NCBI GenBank assembly: GCA_902494345.1
Contig: CABUSV010000005.1
Span: forward strand, 82,885 to 146,884
Length of the DNA stretch: 64,000 nucleotides
DNA from: an uncultured Collinsella sp.
GTDB lineage: Bacteria > Actinomycetota > Coriobacteriia > Coriobacteriales > Coriobacteriaceae
Direction: 5' to 3'
Each line of letters begins with the position of its first letter. The stretch's first letter is position 1. The position numbers were made by a program, and so were the translations under genes. The notes below the pieces were generated by a model, which was not told where the DNA came from, made no database searches, and worked only from the letters and a program-made list of their open reading frames with translations. This document shows positions 13,749 to 22,463 of this stretch, piece after piece.

Positions 13749-14945
13749 CTAGGCGACGGGCTTGGCGCGGCGGATGGCTGGGAACATCACCGTGATGGCG
13801 AGGATAACGCCCACGACGGCAATCGCCCCGCCCACAAAGCCGATCCAGGCGATACCGGGACCCGAAACCACGGCTCCGCCGATCGCGGTACCCGTGCCGA
13901 TACCGAGGTTGAACAGGCCCGAGAAGATCGACATGGCGACGGCCGACGAATCTGCCGGCGTGTGCTTGATGAGCTCGGCCTGAAACGCCACGTTAAAGGC
14001 CGTGGCGCAGCAACCCCACAGTGCGCAGACGGCAAGCACTGTCACGAGCGACGATGCGGCCGGCCCCATGAGCAGCAGGGCCACCGGCACGCCGGAGAGC
14101 GTGATAGCCAAGAACGGGAAGCGATGCCCATCGAACAGGCGGCCAAACAGCCAGCTTCCGAGCAAACCAGAGCAGCCAAACGCCGTCAGCGTCATGGTAA
14201 TGGCGCCCGCATCGACGTGCGCGACCTGCGCCAGGAAGGGCTCGATATAGCTGTAGCTTGCGTAATAGCCGGTCGCCATGAAGACCGTGACTGCGTAGAG
14301 CGCGATGAGGAGCGGGTTCTTGAGCAGCTCGGGCAGCTGTTTGACGGTAAAGCGCTCACCCGCCGGCATGGCCGGGAACACCGCTGCCTGGTAGACGACC
14401 GCGATGGCTGAGAGGCCCCCGACCACGGCAAACGTCATGCGCCAGCCCACGGCCAAGCCAATGGCGCGACCGAGCGGCAGGCCAAAGATCTGCGCGATGG
14501 ACGAGCCCGTAGCGATCATGCTGATGGCGAGCGCGCCGTGGCGAGTGTCGACCAGGCGCGAGGCCATAATCGAGGCGACTGACCAGAACACGGCATGTGC
14601 GCAAGCGACCACCAGGCGCGCGCAGACCAGGATGGGATAGGTCGGCGCCACAGCGGACAGGAACTGACCGAGCGAGAACACGGCCAGCACGCCCAGCAGC
14701 ATCCGCTTGAACTCAAAGCGCGAGGCGAACACCATGAGCGGCAGCGACAGCAGCATGACGCCCCAGGCATAGACCGAGATCATGATGCCCGCCTGGGCCT
14801 CGGTGAGCGAGAACGACGCGGCGATATCAGTCAAAAGGCCGATGGGCATAAACTCCGACGTGTTGAACACGAACGCACAGCAGGTGAGCCCGACGAGTGG
14901 GAGCCATTGCTTGAGCGTGATGCCGTCTTGCCTTGTCTGAGTCAT
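13749..14945 (-). CDS. MFS transporter, DHA1 drug/sugar-efflux type
   Basis: Twelve-helix major facilitator permease of 398 residues in the cytoplasmic membrane. The first helix region (CCAFVFNTSEFMPIGLLTDI) and SVYAWGVMLLSLPLMV are typical of the SotB/YdhP-like DHA1 group that exports sugars or drugs. Twelve hydrophobic stretches are apparent by eye, with the longer cytosolic loop between helices 6 and 7 (MPAGERFTVKQLPELLKNP). The ATG at 14945 was chosen because GGAGACG lies upstream and the family N-terminus begins there; the frame is open a further 32 codons without a ribosome site. Substrate unknown. No regulator gene adjoins. Confidence 0.88.
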   Translation of the reverse strand: MTQTRQDGITLKQWLPLVGLTCCAFVFNTSEFMPIGLLTDIAASFSLTEAQAGIMISVYAWGVMLLSLPLMVFASRFEFKRMLLGVLAVFSLGQFLSAVAPTYPILVCARLVVACAHAVFWSVASIMASRLVDTRHGALAISMIATGSSIAQIFGLPLGRAIGLAVGWRMTFAVVGGLSAIAVVYQAAVFPAMPAGERFTVKQLPELLKNPLLIALYAVTVFMATGYYASYSYIEPFLAQVAHVDAGAITMTLTAFGCSGLLGSWLFGRLFDGHRFPFLAITLSGVPVALLLMGPAASSLVTVLAVCALWGCCATAFNVAFQAELIKHTPADSSAVAMSIFSGLFNLGIGTGTAIGGAVVSGPGIAWIGFVGGAIAVVGVILAITVMFPAIRRAKPVA

Positions 14946-15065
14946 ATATAACGTCTCCAATCGTTTTGAGCGGAGGCGATTATATAGCAACGGCCCCGCA
15001 TCCGTCAGTACAGAAGCGGGGCCGAAAACAATTCGATACACAGAGGTTGCGCCGTCAATTCATAA

Positions 15066-17426
15066 CTAAGCCAACCCCAGCAATATGCCCGCCGAATGCA
15101 CGACAAACGCCACGATCCAGGCAACGGCGACCTGAAACGCGAATACGGCCACGGCATAGCGCGCGCCCAACTCGCTCTTGACAGCGCCGATAGCGGCCAC
15201 GCAAGGCGGGTACAGCAGCGTAAAGACCAGGAACACGTAAGCGGTAAACGGCGAAAACATGGTCGACAGTGCCGCGGGCGAGGTCGCGCCCAAAAGCACG
15301 GTGAGGGTCGAGATGACACTCTCCTTGGCGATAAGTCCGGTGACGAGCGCCGTGGATGCGCGCCAATCGCCAAAGCCAAGCGGCGCCAGCGCCGGCGCGA
15401 TGATGCTGCCGAGGCCCGCAAGCAGGCTTTGCGACTGATCGGCGACCACGTTAAAGCGGATGTCGAACGTCTGAAGGAACCAGATGACCACGGTCGCGGC
15501 AAAGATAATGGTAAAGGCCTTGGTGATGAAGTCCTTAGCCTTATCCCATGCCAGCATCACCGTCGTCTTGACGCTCGGCAGGCGGTAATTGGGAAGCTCC
15601 ATGATAAACGGCACCGGGTCGCCCTTAAATGCAGTGCGGTTGAGCACCAAAGCCGCGATGCAGCCGACCACGATACCAATTAGATAGAGCGAGACCATGG
15701 CGGGGACCGTCGCCTGCGGGAAAAACGCCCCGCACAGCAAGCCGTAAACAGGCAACTTGGCTGAGCAGCTCATAAACGGCGTGAGCATGACCGTCATCTT
15801 GCGGTCGTGCTCGGATGGGAGCGTACGGGTCGACATGATAGCCGGCACGGTGCAGCCAAAACCGACGAGCATGGGCACGAAGCTGCGGCCCGACAGGCCA
15901 AAGCGACGCAGCACCTTATCCATGACAAAGGCCACGCGCGCCATGTATCCGGAGTCTTCCAGAATGGAGAGGAACAAAAAGAGCACGACGATAATCGGCA
16001 GAAAGGTCAGCACGCTGCCCACACCCGTAAGCACGCCGTCGACAGCCAGCGAGCGCACCACGTCGTTGGTACCGAACGCCTTGAGGCCTGCATCGGCCGA
16101 GGCGATGATGGTAGCGATACCGTCCTCCATGAGTCCCTGCAACGCCGCGCCGATCACGCCAAACGTCAGCCAAAAGACGAGGCCCATGATCACCAGAAAC
16201 GCCGGAATGGCTGTGTAACGACCTGTCAGGATGCGGTCAATCTTGACGGAGCGCACGTGCTCGCGGCTCTCGTGCGGCTTGACGACGCAACGCCCGCACA
16301 CGTCGCCGATAAAGCTAAAACGCATATCGGCCAGCGCAGATAGGCGGTCGGTGCCGGCCTCGCCCTCCATCTGGGTGATGATGTGCTCGATAGCGTCGAG
16401 CTCGTTGCGGTCCAGGTGAAGCGCCTCGGTCACCAGCTCGTCGCCCTCAACCAGCTTGGTCGCCGCAAAGCGCACTGGGATGTGCGCCGTCACGGCATGG
16501 TCCTCGATCAGGTTAGCAATGCCGTGGATGCATCGATGCAGCGCGCCGCCGTCCGGACCGTCGGGCGCGCAAAAGTCCAGACGGCCGGGGCGCTCGCGGA
16601 ACCGCGCCACGTGCAAGGCATGATCCACCAGCTCGCCGATACCCTCGTTGCGGGCAGCGCTAATGGGGACAACAGGCACGCCCAACAGACTCTCGAGCAG
16701 GTTGACATCGATGGCGCCGCCGTTGGTCGTCACCTCGTCCATCATGTTGAGCGCGATGACCATGGGACGGTCGAGCTCCATAAGCTGCAGCGTTAGGTAC
16801 AGATTGCGCTCGATGTTGGTGGCGTCGATGATGTCGATGATGGCGTCGGGATGCTCATCCAGGATAAACTGGCGGCTTACGATCTCTTCGCCCGTGTACG
16901 GCGACAGGGAGTAAATGCCGGGCAGGTCGGTAACGCTTGCCTCGGGATGGTTACGGATTGTGCCGTCCTTGCGGTCGACCGTCACGCCAGGAAAGTTACC
17001 GACGTGCTGGTTGGAGCCCGTCAGTTGGTTGAACAGCGTGGTCTTGCCGCAGTTTTGGTTGCCGGCGAGGGCAAAATGCAGAGGCGCGCCCTCGGGCACG
17101 GCCGTCTTTGCCGCGCGGGGCGAATACGTCCCCTCGCCGAGTGCCGGGTGCTCCGTCGTGCCGATTGCGGCGTTAGCGCGCGGACCCGTATCGGTGTCGT
17201 GAATGCCCACGAGCTCGATGCGAGCGGCATCGTCCTTGCGCAGTGTCAACTCGTAGCCACGCAGGCGGATCTCGAGCGGGTCGCCCATGGGGGCGTACTT
17301 CATCATGGTGACTTCGGTGCCCGGCGTTAGACCCATGTCCAAAATATGCTGTCGGAGTGCCTGATCGTCCGATGCCACCGATGCGACAACGGCGTCCTTT
17401 CCAATCTCGAGTGTATCGAGCCTCAC
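15066..17426 (-). CDS. feoB: Ferrous iron transporter FeoB with fused FeoA domain
   Basis: GTP-regulated ferrous iron importer of the inner membrane, 786 residues. Residues 1-75 form a FeoA-like SH3 domain (HILDMGLTPGTEVTMM and following). The G domain follows: G1 GNQNCGKT (122-129), GNFPGVTVD, G3 DLPGIYSLSPYTGEE and G4 NMMDE. The helical membrane core contains VGFGCTVPAIMSTRTL and MLTPFMSCSAKLPVY, the two Cys-bearing gate motifs. The start is GTG at 17426 with GGGGGAGG upstream; a further ATG upstream would add 17 residues over the operator region. FeoA-FeoB fusion is known in several anaerobes. A promoter and tandem GGTTAGCC sites upstream suggest iron repression. Confidence 0.96.
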   Translation of the reverse strand: MRLDTLEIGKDAVVASVASDDQALRQHILDMGLTPGTEVTMMKYAPMGDPLEIRLRGYELTLRKDDAARIELVGIHDTDTGPRANAAIGTTEHPALGEGTYSPRAAKTAVPEGAPLHFALAGNQNCGKTTLFNQLTGSNQHVGNFPGVTVDRKDGTIRNHPEASVTDLPGIYSLSPYTGEEIVSRQFILDEHPDAIIDIIDATNIERNLYLTLQLMELDRPMVIALNMMDEVTTNGGAIDVNLLESLLGVPVVPISAARNEGIGELVDHALHVARFRERPGRLDFCAPDGPDGGALHRCIHGIANLIEDHAVTAHIPVRFAATKLVEGDELVTEALHLDRNELDAIEHIITQMEGEAGTDRLSALADMRFSFIGDVCGRCVVKPHESREHVRSVKIDRILTGRYTAIPAFLVIMGLVFWLTFGVIGAALQGLMEDGIATIIASADAGLKAFGTNDVVRSLAVDGVLTGVGSVLTFLPIIVVLFLFLSILEDSGYMARVAFVMDKVLRRFGLSGRSFVPMLVGFGCTVPAIMSTRTLPSEHDRKMTVMLTPFMSCSAKLPVYGLLCGAFFPQATVPAMVSLYLIGIVVGCIAALVLNRTAFKGDPVPFIMELPNYRLPSVKTTVMLAWDKAKDFITKAFTIIFAATVVIWFLQTFDIRFNVVADQSQSLLAGLGSIIAPALAPLGFGDWRASTALVTGLIAKESVISTLTVLLGATSPAALSTMFSPFTAYVFLVFTLLYPPCVAAIGAVKSELGARYAVAVFAFQVAVAWIVAFVVHSAGILLGLA

Positions 17427-17473
17427 GTCCGTGTTCCTCCCCCGGCGCCCACAGGGCGTTGTATTTATGTTCA

Positions 17474-17502
17474 CCATGGCTAACCGTTTGCCATGGCTAA
17501 CC
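17474..17502. promoter_or_regulatory. Candidate iron-responsive operator (DtxR/IdeR-like half sites)
   Basis: The 12-mer CCATGGCTAACC occurs at 17474-17485 and again at 17491-17502, a 17-bp step, which places both on about the same helix face. Read on the minus strand they are GGTTAGCC units, the core of DtxR/IdeR boxes. The second copy forms an imperfect palindrome with GTTTGC (17486-17501). They lie just downstream of the feoB -10 box, where a bound repressor would block transcription. Confidence 0.55.
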
Positions 17503-17516
17503 AATTTTAAGCTTAC

Positions 17517-17546
17517 ATGATAGCGTGAACACACAACGACGTTCAA
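17517..17546 (-). promoter_or_regulatory. feoB promoter
   Basis: Minus strand TTGAAC (17541-17546), 18-bp spacer, TATCAT (17517-17522), about 90 bp upstream of the feoB GTG and adjacent to the tandem GGTTAGCC sites. Confidence 0.55.
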
Positions 17547-17574
17547 TCGACAGATCGGTGCAAGGGGAATTCTG

Positions 17575-17790
17575 GGCCATTGCTTCCCAGACGGGCCTGT
17601 TGCGGAAACCGAATCCCACTCCGGAACACCTAAACGGGACGGGCTTTCCGGTTGAGGCATCTAGCGGAAACTGCAGCCCGGAATCGGCGCTCAGACTGGG
17701 ATGCGATTTCCCGATCGAGCCCCTCGGGGAAACTGCGACCCGGAATCTGCGCCCAAAACGGGTCACGATTTCCCAAACGGGACGTGGTTT
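17575..17790. repeat. Degenerate 62-bp tandem repeat
   Basis: GGAAAC recurs at 17604, 17666 and 17728, and TTTCC at 17645, 17707 and 17769: an exact 62-bp period over three units, with a partial unit before (CTTCC at 17583). Each unit pairs a GGAAA with a downstream TTTCC and holds a CCCGGAATC or similar core, so each can fold. Short open frames cross it on both strands but have neither ribosome sites nor recognisable products. It fills most of the feoB-esterase gap. Confidence 0.75.
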
Positions 17791-17860
17791 CCCGCGGGAG
17801 CAGAAACAGCCGCCCGCTCCCTCGACAAAATGATCCATTTTCCTCCGTCTCCAACAGATC

Positions 17861-17942
17861 AAAACGAAGTTGCGGTGGAATAGTTCCTGTTTAAAGCCCC
17901 GTGACTTTAATTGGAACTATTTCACCGCAAGTTATGAGGGAC
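17861..17942. repeat. Extragenic palindrome, GTTGCGGTGGAAT family, copy 2
   Basis: Left arm from 17868 (AGTTGCGGTGGAATAGTTCC) and right arm 17913-17932 (GGAACTATTTCACCGCAAGT). It starts about 25 bp after the esterase stop in the minus direction and ends in a T-rich stretch there. The middle of the loop differs from copy 1. Confidence 0.85.
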
Positions 17943-17966
17943 GGGATGGGGCTGGCCCTCTTACTC

Positions 17967-18866
17967 TTACAGATGGCGCTCCAGGAAGCGGAAGGCTAGG
18001 CGGATCCAGGGACGGACCGCCACCTGCTTGTCCTCGTTGTCGACCGCGGTGTTGGCGTTGCCGAGCGAAAGGCCGTGACCACCCTGGTCGAAGACGTGCA
18101 TCTCGCATGCAACGCCCTCCTCGGCCATGCGCTGCGCAAACGGGTATACCTGCGCGATCGGCGCCGTCTTGTCGTCGGACACGCCCCACACAAAGGTCGG
18201 TGGCATCTGACGCGAAACATGCGTGGTGGGGCAGATGTCGGCCAGATGCTCGTCAGTTGCCTCGCCGCCCGTCACCATCGACAGGTAGTCGTTGAGCAAA
18301 TCGCGTCCCGTCTTGCCGCCCGTCTTGGGCACGCGCAAGTCAATGCGCGGATCGCGCGTCTGCATGTCGCGCACATAGGCAAAGTCGAGCAATGGATAGC
18401 CCAGCACCACGGCATCGGGACGAATGTCGTCCGGACGCGCCCCGGCAAGTGCCGCAAAGGGGCCGGTCTTCCACTGTGTTGCCAGCGAGGCGCAAATCAT
18501 GCCGCCAGCAGAAAAGCCCACGACGCACACGCGCTTAGGATCGACATGCCACTCGTCGGCGTTGGCGCGCACCGTGGCGACCATCTTGGCAAGATCTGCC
18601 TGGGGGTGCGGAAAGCTCACGTCACCCGTAGAACTCGTGACATAGTTGAGCACAAAGGCCTGGTAGCCGCGATCCAAAAATGCAAACGCCACCGGGTCCT
18701 GCTCGTGCGGAGCGATATGCGTAAACCCGCCTCCGCCGCAGATGATCACCGCGGGGCGGCGGCCATTCGGTTTATCGGGCAGCGGCTCGGCACCCAAATA
18801 CGTAAACGTCGCCGGATAATCCTCGGTCGGCTCCTCGCCCCACAGCGCATGGTTCTCGACAATCAT
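17967..18866 (-). CDS. Alpha/beta-hydrolase, acyl-ester hydrolase
   Basis: Cytosolic esterase of 299 residues. It shows the oxyanion region CGGGGFTHIAPHEQDP, the nucleophile elbow VGFSAGGM (Ser), the acid in GVSDDKTAP and the final catalytic His in DQGGHGLS, which completes a Ser-Asp-His triad in the usual order. This pattern fits the Aes/BD-FAE group that removes acyl or acetyl groups from small esters or glycans. The ATG at 18866 has AAGGGAGC upstream; the frame is open to 19205, but that stretch overlaps the divergent promoter region of the EIIA gene and looks non-coding. A palindromic repeat follows the stop. Confidence 0.9.
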   Translation of the reverse strand: MIVENHALWGEEPTEDYPATFTYLGAEPLPDKPNGRRPAVIICGGGGFTHIAPHEQDPVAFAFLDRGYQAFVLNYVTSSTGDVSFPHPQADLAKMVATVRANADEWHVDPKRVCVVGFSAGGMICASLATQWKTGPFAALAGARPDDIRPDAVVLGYPLLDFAYVRDMQTRDPRIDLRVPKTGGKTGRDLLNDYLSMVTGGEATDEHLADICPTTHVSRQMPPTFVWGVSDDKTAPIAQVYPFAQRMAEEGVACEMHVFDQGGHGLSLGNANTAVDNEDKQVAVRPWIRLAFRFLERHL

Positions 18867-19053
18867 ATGTGCTCCCTTCGCGCAAATTATGCGCCTTTGT
18901 TTTTCGCCTTCAAGCGTACCCCACTTGAACCCGTGGCGCAGAAACACACCAGCAATAAGTTTCCCTTTAACTGATATATCACATAATCCCAGCTCAGAGG
19001 TATCGCTGAGCAGCGTAGAATAGGGGGCGTTGACCAAGCCGCGAAACACATAT

Positions 19054-19063
19054 GAAACGTTTC
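19054..19063. promoter_or_regulatory. LacI-family/cre-like operator upstream of EIIA
   Basis: GAAACGTTTC is a perfect 10-bp palindrome with the central CG typical of LacI/CcpA-family operators. It lies 48 bp before the EIIA start. No single clear -35/-10 pair was found around it, although TTGACC is present at 19030. Confidence 0.35.
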
Positions 19064-19110
19064 CGGCAAACCAAACGCGCGATATGCGCCTATTTAAGTT
19101 GGAGGCAACT

Positions 19111-19674
19111 ATGGGTCTGCTCGATTCGCTTAAGTCCACCTTCACCTCGGCCGGCGAGGCGTCCGTTCCGCCCGCAGCAAGCTTCGCCACCCGCGAAGGC
19201 GTCATCTATGCCCCCGTTAACGGCGTGCTCGTCAACCTGGACGAGGTTCCCGACGAGACGATCGCCTCGGGCATGCTTGGCCAGGGCTATGGCATCGAGC
19301 CCATTACCGGCACCATCTATGCGCCCGCCAACGGCCGCATCGGTGCCACCACTGTCACCAACCACTCCATTGGCATGATCACCGAGGACGGTCTTCGCGT
19401 GTTTATCCATGTTGGCCTGGGCACCGTGGAAATGAACGGCAAGGGTTTTGCCCGCTTTGTCGAGATGGGCGATGTGGTCAAGGCAGGCCAGCCGCTCATC
19501 AGCTTCGACCGCGAGGCCATTAAGGCCGCTGGTCACGAGGACATCGTAACCGTCATCGTCTCCGAGCTCGATCGTCTTAAGAGTATCGACCATGTCGGCG
19601 AGTCTGGAACGCTTATCGGCGGCAACCCGCTCGTCAAGCTTGGCGACCCGCTGCTGGTAGCCAAGACCAAGTAG
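19111..19674 (+). CDS. crr: PTS glucose-type enzyme IIA component
   Basis: Single-domain EIIA of 187 residues, a cytosolic phosphocarrier that takes phosphate from HPr and hands it to a sugar-specific EIIB. The two active-site His are visible: [11 protein letters not shown] (first His, stabilising) and [18 protein letters not shown] (phosphorylated His). [14 protein letters not shown] and [12 protein letters not shown] show the biotin-like barrel fold. ATG with GGAGG upstream, chosen over an in-frame start 27 codons earlier. No EIIB/EIIC gene is nearby, so it must serve permeases encoded elsewhere. It could equally be a regulator of carbon metabolism like E. coli Crr. Confidence 0.92.
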   Translation: MGLLDSLKSTFTSAGEASVPPAASFATREGVIYAPVNGVLVNLDEVPDETIASGMLGQGYGIEPITGTIYAPANGRIGATTVTNHSIGMITEDGLRVFIHVGLGTVEMNGKGFARFVEMGDVVKAGQPLISFDREAIKAAGHEDIVTVIVSELDRLKSIDHVGESGTLIGGNPLVKLGDPLLVAKTK

Positions 19675-19711
19675 CCAGGCCCCGCGCCACACAGCCAAAA
19701 GGCACCTCGTC

Positions 19712-19747
19712 AAGTGCCCGCGACCATTTGGCCGCGGGCACTTTTCG
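19712..19747 (+). terminator. Terminator of the EIIA gene
   Basis: Arms AAGTGCCCGCG and CGCGGGCACTT with a 10-base loop, then TTTTCGTTT, 38 bp after the stop codon. Confidence 0.9.
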
Positions 19748-19855
19748 TTTGAAAAACCATCCCGCCAATGCCTTATCTGTATAGCTCAAATGAGCCGAGC
19801 TGCTAGAATATTGAACTGTATGGATAACTATCATTCAACCGTTATGGGAGGATAC

Positions 19856-21259
19856 GTGAACCGCACCAAAATCGCGCAGCTCTATGCCGATGCCGAGTCG
19901 CTCGGCGGCCAGACTGTCACCGTCGCCGGCTGGGTTAAGTCCGTCCGCGACATGAAGAACTTTGGCTTTGTTACGCTCAACGACGGCAGCTGCTTCCGCG
20001 ACCTGCAGGTCGTCATGAACCGCGAGGCACTCGACAACTACGACGAGATCGCCCATCAAAACGTCTCGGCCGCACTCATTTGCACCGGCACCGTCAAGCT
20101 GACCCCCGATGCGCCCCAGCCTTTCGAGCTTTCTGCCACCTCCATCGAGGTCGAGGGCGTCAGCGCCCCGGATTACCCGCTGCAGAAGAAGCGTGCAACC
20201 GTCGAGTTCCTGCGCACCCAGCAGCACCTGCGCCCGCGCACCAACCTGTTCCGCGCCGTGTTCCGCATCCGCTCTGTCGCGGCTGCCGCCATCCACCGCT
20301 TCTTCCAGGAGCAGGGCTTTGTCTACGTCAACACCCCCATCATCACCACGAGTGACTGCGAGGGCGCCGGCGAGATGTTCCGCGTGACCACGCTCGACCC
20401 CAAAAATCCGCCCCTCACCGAGTCCGGCGAGGTCGACTGGAGCCAGGACTTCTTTGGCAAGCATGCAAGCCTCACCGTGTCCGGCCAGCTCAATGCCGAG
20501 AACTTTGCCATGGCCTTTGGCGACGTGTACACCTTTGGCCCCACCTTCCGCGCCGAAAACTCCAACACCACGCGCCACGCCGCCGAGTTTTGGATGATCG
20601 AGCCCGAGATGGCCTTCGCCGACCTTAACGACTACATGGATAACGCCGAGGCCATGCTCAAGTACGTCCTTAAGGACGTTATGGCCACCTGCCCCGACGA
20701 GCTCAACATGCTCAACAAGTTTGTGGACAAGGGTCTGCTCGAGCGCCTGGACCATGTCGCCAACTCCGACTTTGCCCGCGTTACCTACACCGAGGCCGTC
20801 GAGATCCTGGAGCAGGCAGTCGCTGCTGGCCACCAGTTTGATTACCCCGTCAGCTGGGGCATCGACCTGCAGACCGAGCACGAGCGCTTCCTGACCGAGG
20901 AGCACTTTAAGCGCCCGACCTTCGTGACCGACTACCCGGCCGAAATCAAGGCGTTCTACATGCGCATGAACGAAGACGGCAAGACCGTCGCCGCCGCCGA
21001 CTGCCTGGTTCCCGGTATCGGCGAGATTATCGGCGGCTCCCAGCGCGAGGAGCGCCTGGATCTGCTCGAGGCCCGCATCAAGGACCTGGGCATGAATCCC
21101 GAGCAGTACAAGTACTACCTTGACCTGCGCCGCTACGGTTCCTGCAAGCACGCCGGCTACGGTCTGGGCTTCGAGCGCTTGGTCATGTATCTGACCGGCG
21201 TGGGCAACATCCGCGACGTCCTGCCGCACCCGCGCACCGTGGGCAACGCCGACTTCTAA
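19856..21259 (+). CDS. asnS: Asparaginyl-tRNA synthetase
   Basis: Class II synthetase that charges tRNA-Asn, 467 residues. The N-terminal OB-fold anticodon domain ([20 protein letters not shown]) is followed by class II motif 2 ([20 protein letters not shown]) and motif 3 ([15 protein letters not shown]); the protein ends [16 protein letters not shown]. The insert [20 protein letters not shown] is usual in AsnRS. The start is GTG at 19856, where GGGAGG stands at the right distance and the family N-terminus (NRTKIAQLY) begins; the upstream in-frame codons are leader. Direct AsnRS charging together with asnB in the same window means asparagine is made and used as the free amino acid. Confidence 0.97.
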   Translation: MNRTKIAQLYADAESLGGQTVTVAGWVKSVRDMKNFGFVTLNDGSCFRDLQVVMNREALDNYDEIAHQNVSAALICTGTVKLTPDAPQPFELSATSIEVEGVSAPDYPLQKKRATVEFLRTQQHLRPRTNLFRAVFRIRSVAAAAIHRFFQEQGFVYVNTPIITTSDCEGAGEMFRVTTLDPKNPPLTESGEVDWSQDFFGKHASLTVSGQLNAENFAMAFGDVYTFGPTFRAENSNTTRHAAEFWMIEPEMAFADLNDYMDNAEAMLKYVLKDVMATCPDELNMLNKFVDKGLLERLDHVANSDFARVTYTEAVEILEQAVAAGHQFDYPVSWGIDLQTEHERFLTEEHFKRPTFVTDYPAEIKAFYMRMNEDGKTVAAADCLVPGIGEIIGGSQREERLDLLEARIKDLGMNPEQYKYYLDLRRYGSCKHAGYGLGFERLVMYLTGVGNIRDVLPHPRTVGNADF

Positions 21260-21305
21260 TCGTCGGACGCTAGCTCGCGTCGCCACACGCCAACGCTCAT
21301 CGCAT

Positions 21306-21341
21306 AAGCGTCTCTCGACATCGGTCGAGAGACGCTTTTTT
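21306..21341 (+). terminator. Terminator of asnS
   Basis: AAGCGTCTCTCGA / TCGAGAGACGCTT hairpin with six T, 47 bp downstream of the asnS stop. Confidence 0.93.
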
Positions 21342-21517
21342 CAACAGCATCCGTCAAGCTTTTGGCAAGTTTTTGGTCAGTTGAGCAGGGCTGTTGAAAA
21401 CTCGACCCGCCGTTTGCCGACGACTACCGACCGCCCAGAGCGCCCTGCGCCCCTGGGAAAGCCCCACGTCCTAGGCTCCATACCGTCGCCACCCAAAACG
21501 GAAAGGACGTGGGCACC

Positions 21518-22303
21518 ATGACCGAAGCCGCTGTTGAAACCTACGACACCACGACGAGGGGCGCCGCCTCGATGGCAGCCTATCGCGCCGTTCGCATCCT
21601 GCAACTATTAAGCGAAAACACCGGCGAGGACAAGGCCATGCTTTCCGATGAGTTGATCCGGCGCCTCGCCCATCCCGACGACCCCGCTCGCATGCCCATC
21701 TCGGCGGCGCGGCGCAGCATCTACACCGCCATCTCCGCGCTTCGCCATGCCGGATACGAAATTGAGTACAAACGCGGCGTGGGCTACAAACTTCTTACCC
21801 GCCCGCTCACCGACGAAGAGATCATCCGGCTCCACGGTATGGTCATGCGCAACCGCTCCACGCCTATCGCTATCCGCAAGAGCATGGCGCAGCACTTAGT
21901 TGCCATGGCGAGTGCCGACGTTCGCGGCTACCTCGATACACCCGAACCCGTTCCAAGCGCAGGCAGCAAGGCTACCAAGGCAACACGCACGCCCATCAAG
22001 CGCATCGACACGTGCGAGCTCGTCGAGCAGGCCATCGACCACGGAACCACGGTGAGTTTTGATATTTCGAGCGTCACGACACGCGGCGAAACCGAAGCAG
22101 CACGGATGACACTCCGTCCCTTTGCCATCAGGCAGCGCGATGGCATCTCGTATCTGCTGGGAACGGTCTACGACGCCCGAGGCACCGACGATACGCTGCG
22201 CACCGTCGAGATCGCCCGTATGAGAAACGTCAGCACGCGCCTGCTCGACGGCAAGAAGCTCTTCGCCGCCCTGGACGAGGACGACGCCTCCTCCGCCGCA
22301 TAA
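21518..22303 (+). CDS. WYL-domain transcriptional regulator
   Basis: DNA-binding regulator of 261 residues. Residues ~20-95 form a winged-helix domain (AVRILQLLSENTG, ARRSIYTAISALRHAGYEIE, GVGYKLL). After a Pro/Thr-rich linker comes a WYL-type ligand-sensing domain (LRPFAIRQRDGISYLLGTVY, RTVEIARMRNV). Proteins of this build often respond to nucleotides or nucleic-acid fragments; the effector here is unknown. ATG at 21518 with GGAAAGGA about 10 bases before it; the GTG 9 bases earlier sits too close to that site. It stands between the asnS terminator and the ABC operon on the same strand and might control the latter, though nothing in the sequence shows this. Confidence 0.85.
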   Translation: MTEAAVETYDTTTRGAASMAAYRAVRILQLLSENTGEDKAMLSDELIRRLAHPDDPARMPISAARRSIYTAISALRHAGYEIEYKRGVGYKLLTRPLTDEEIIRLHGMVMRNRSTPIAIRKSMAQHLVAMASADVRGYLDTPEPVPSAGSKATKATRTPIKRIDTCELVEQAIDHGTTVSFDISSVTTRGETEAARMTLRPFAIRQRDGISYLLGTVYDARGTDDTLRTVEIARMRNVSTRLLDGKKLFAALDEDDASSAA

Positions 22304-22372
22304 GACCCTCCGCCGCCCATTCGACTACCCGTACCGCCCATCCGATTCTGTATTAAAAAACCCGCCAGGCTG

Positions 22373-22400
22373 TTGTAAAAATGGACATCAGCGCTACTAT
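22373..22400 (+). promoter_or_regulatory. ABC-importer operon promoter
   Basis: TTGTAA (22373-22378), 16-bp spacer, TACTAT (22395-22400), 64 bp upstream of the lipoprotein gene. Confidence 0.6.
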
Positions 22401-22409
22401 AGTTCCACT

Positions 22410-22428
22410 TGCACTTTGTCCCAGTGCA
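22410..22428. promoter_or_regulatory. Inverted repeat in the ABC operon leader
   Basis: TGCACT and AGTGCA separated by 7 bp lie just after the predicted transcription start. The position suits an operator; the regulator is not identified. Confidence 0.35.
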
Positions 22429-22463
22429 GTGTTTCCAGCCATTTTTATACTGGGGGTAATGAT

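Noticed and set aside
17497..17862. Overlapping open frames on both strands of the feoB-esterase gap
   Set aside because: They result from the 62-bp repeat units, lack ribosome sites, and one covers the feoB promoter.
19748..19855. T-box riboswitch upstream of asnS
   Set aside because: The leader is too short (about 50 nt from the TAGAAT box) and has no T-box sequence or specifier stem.
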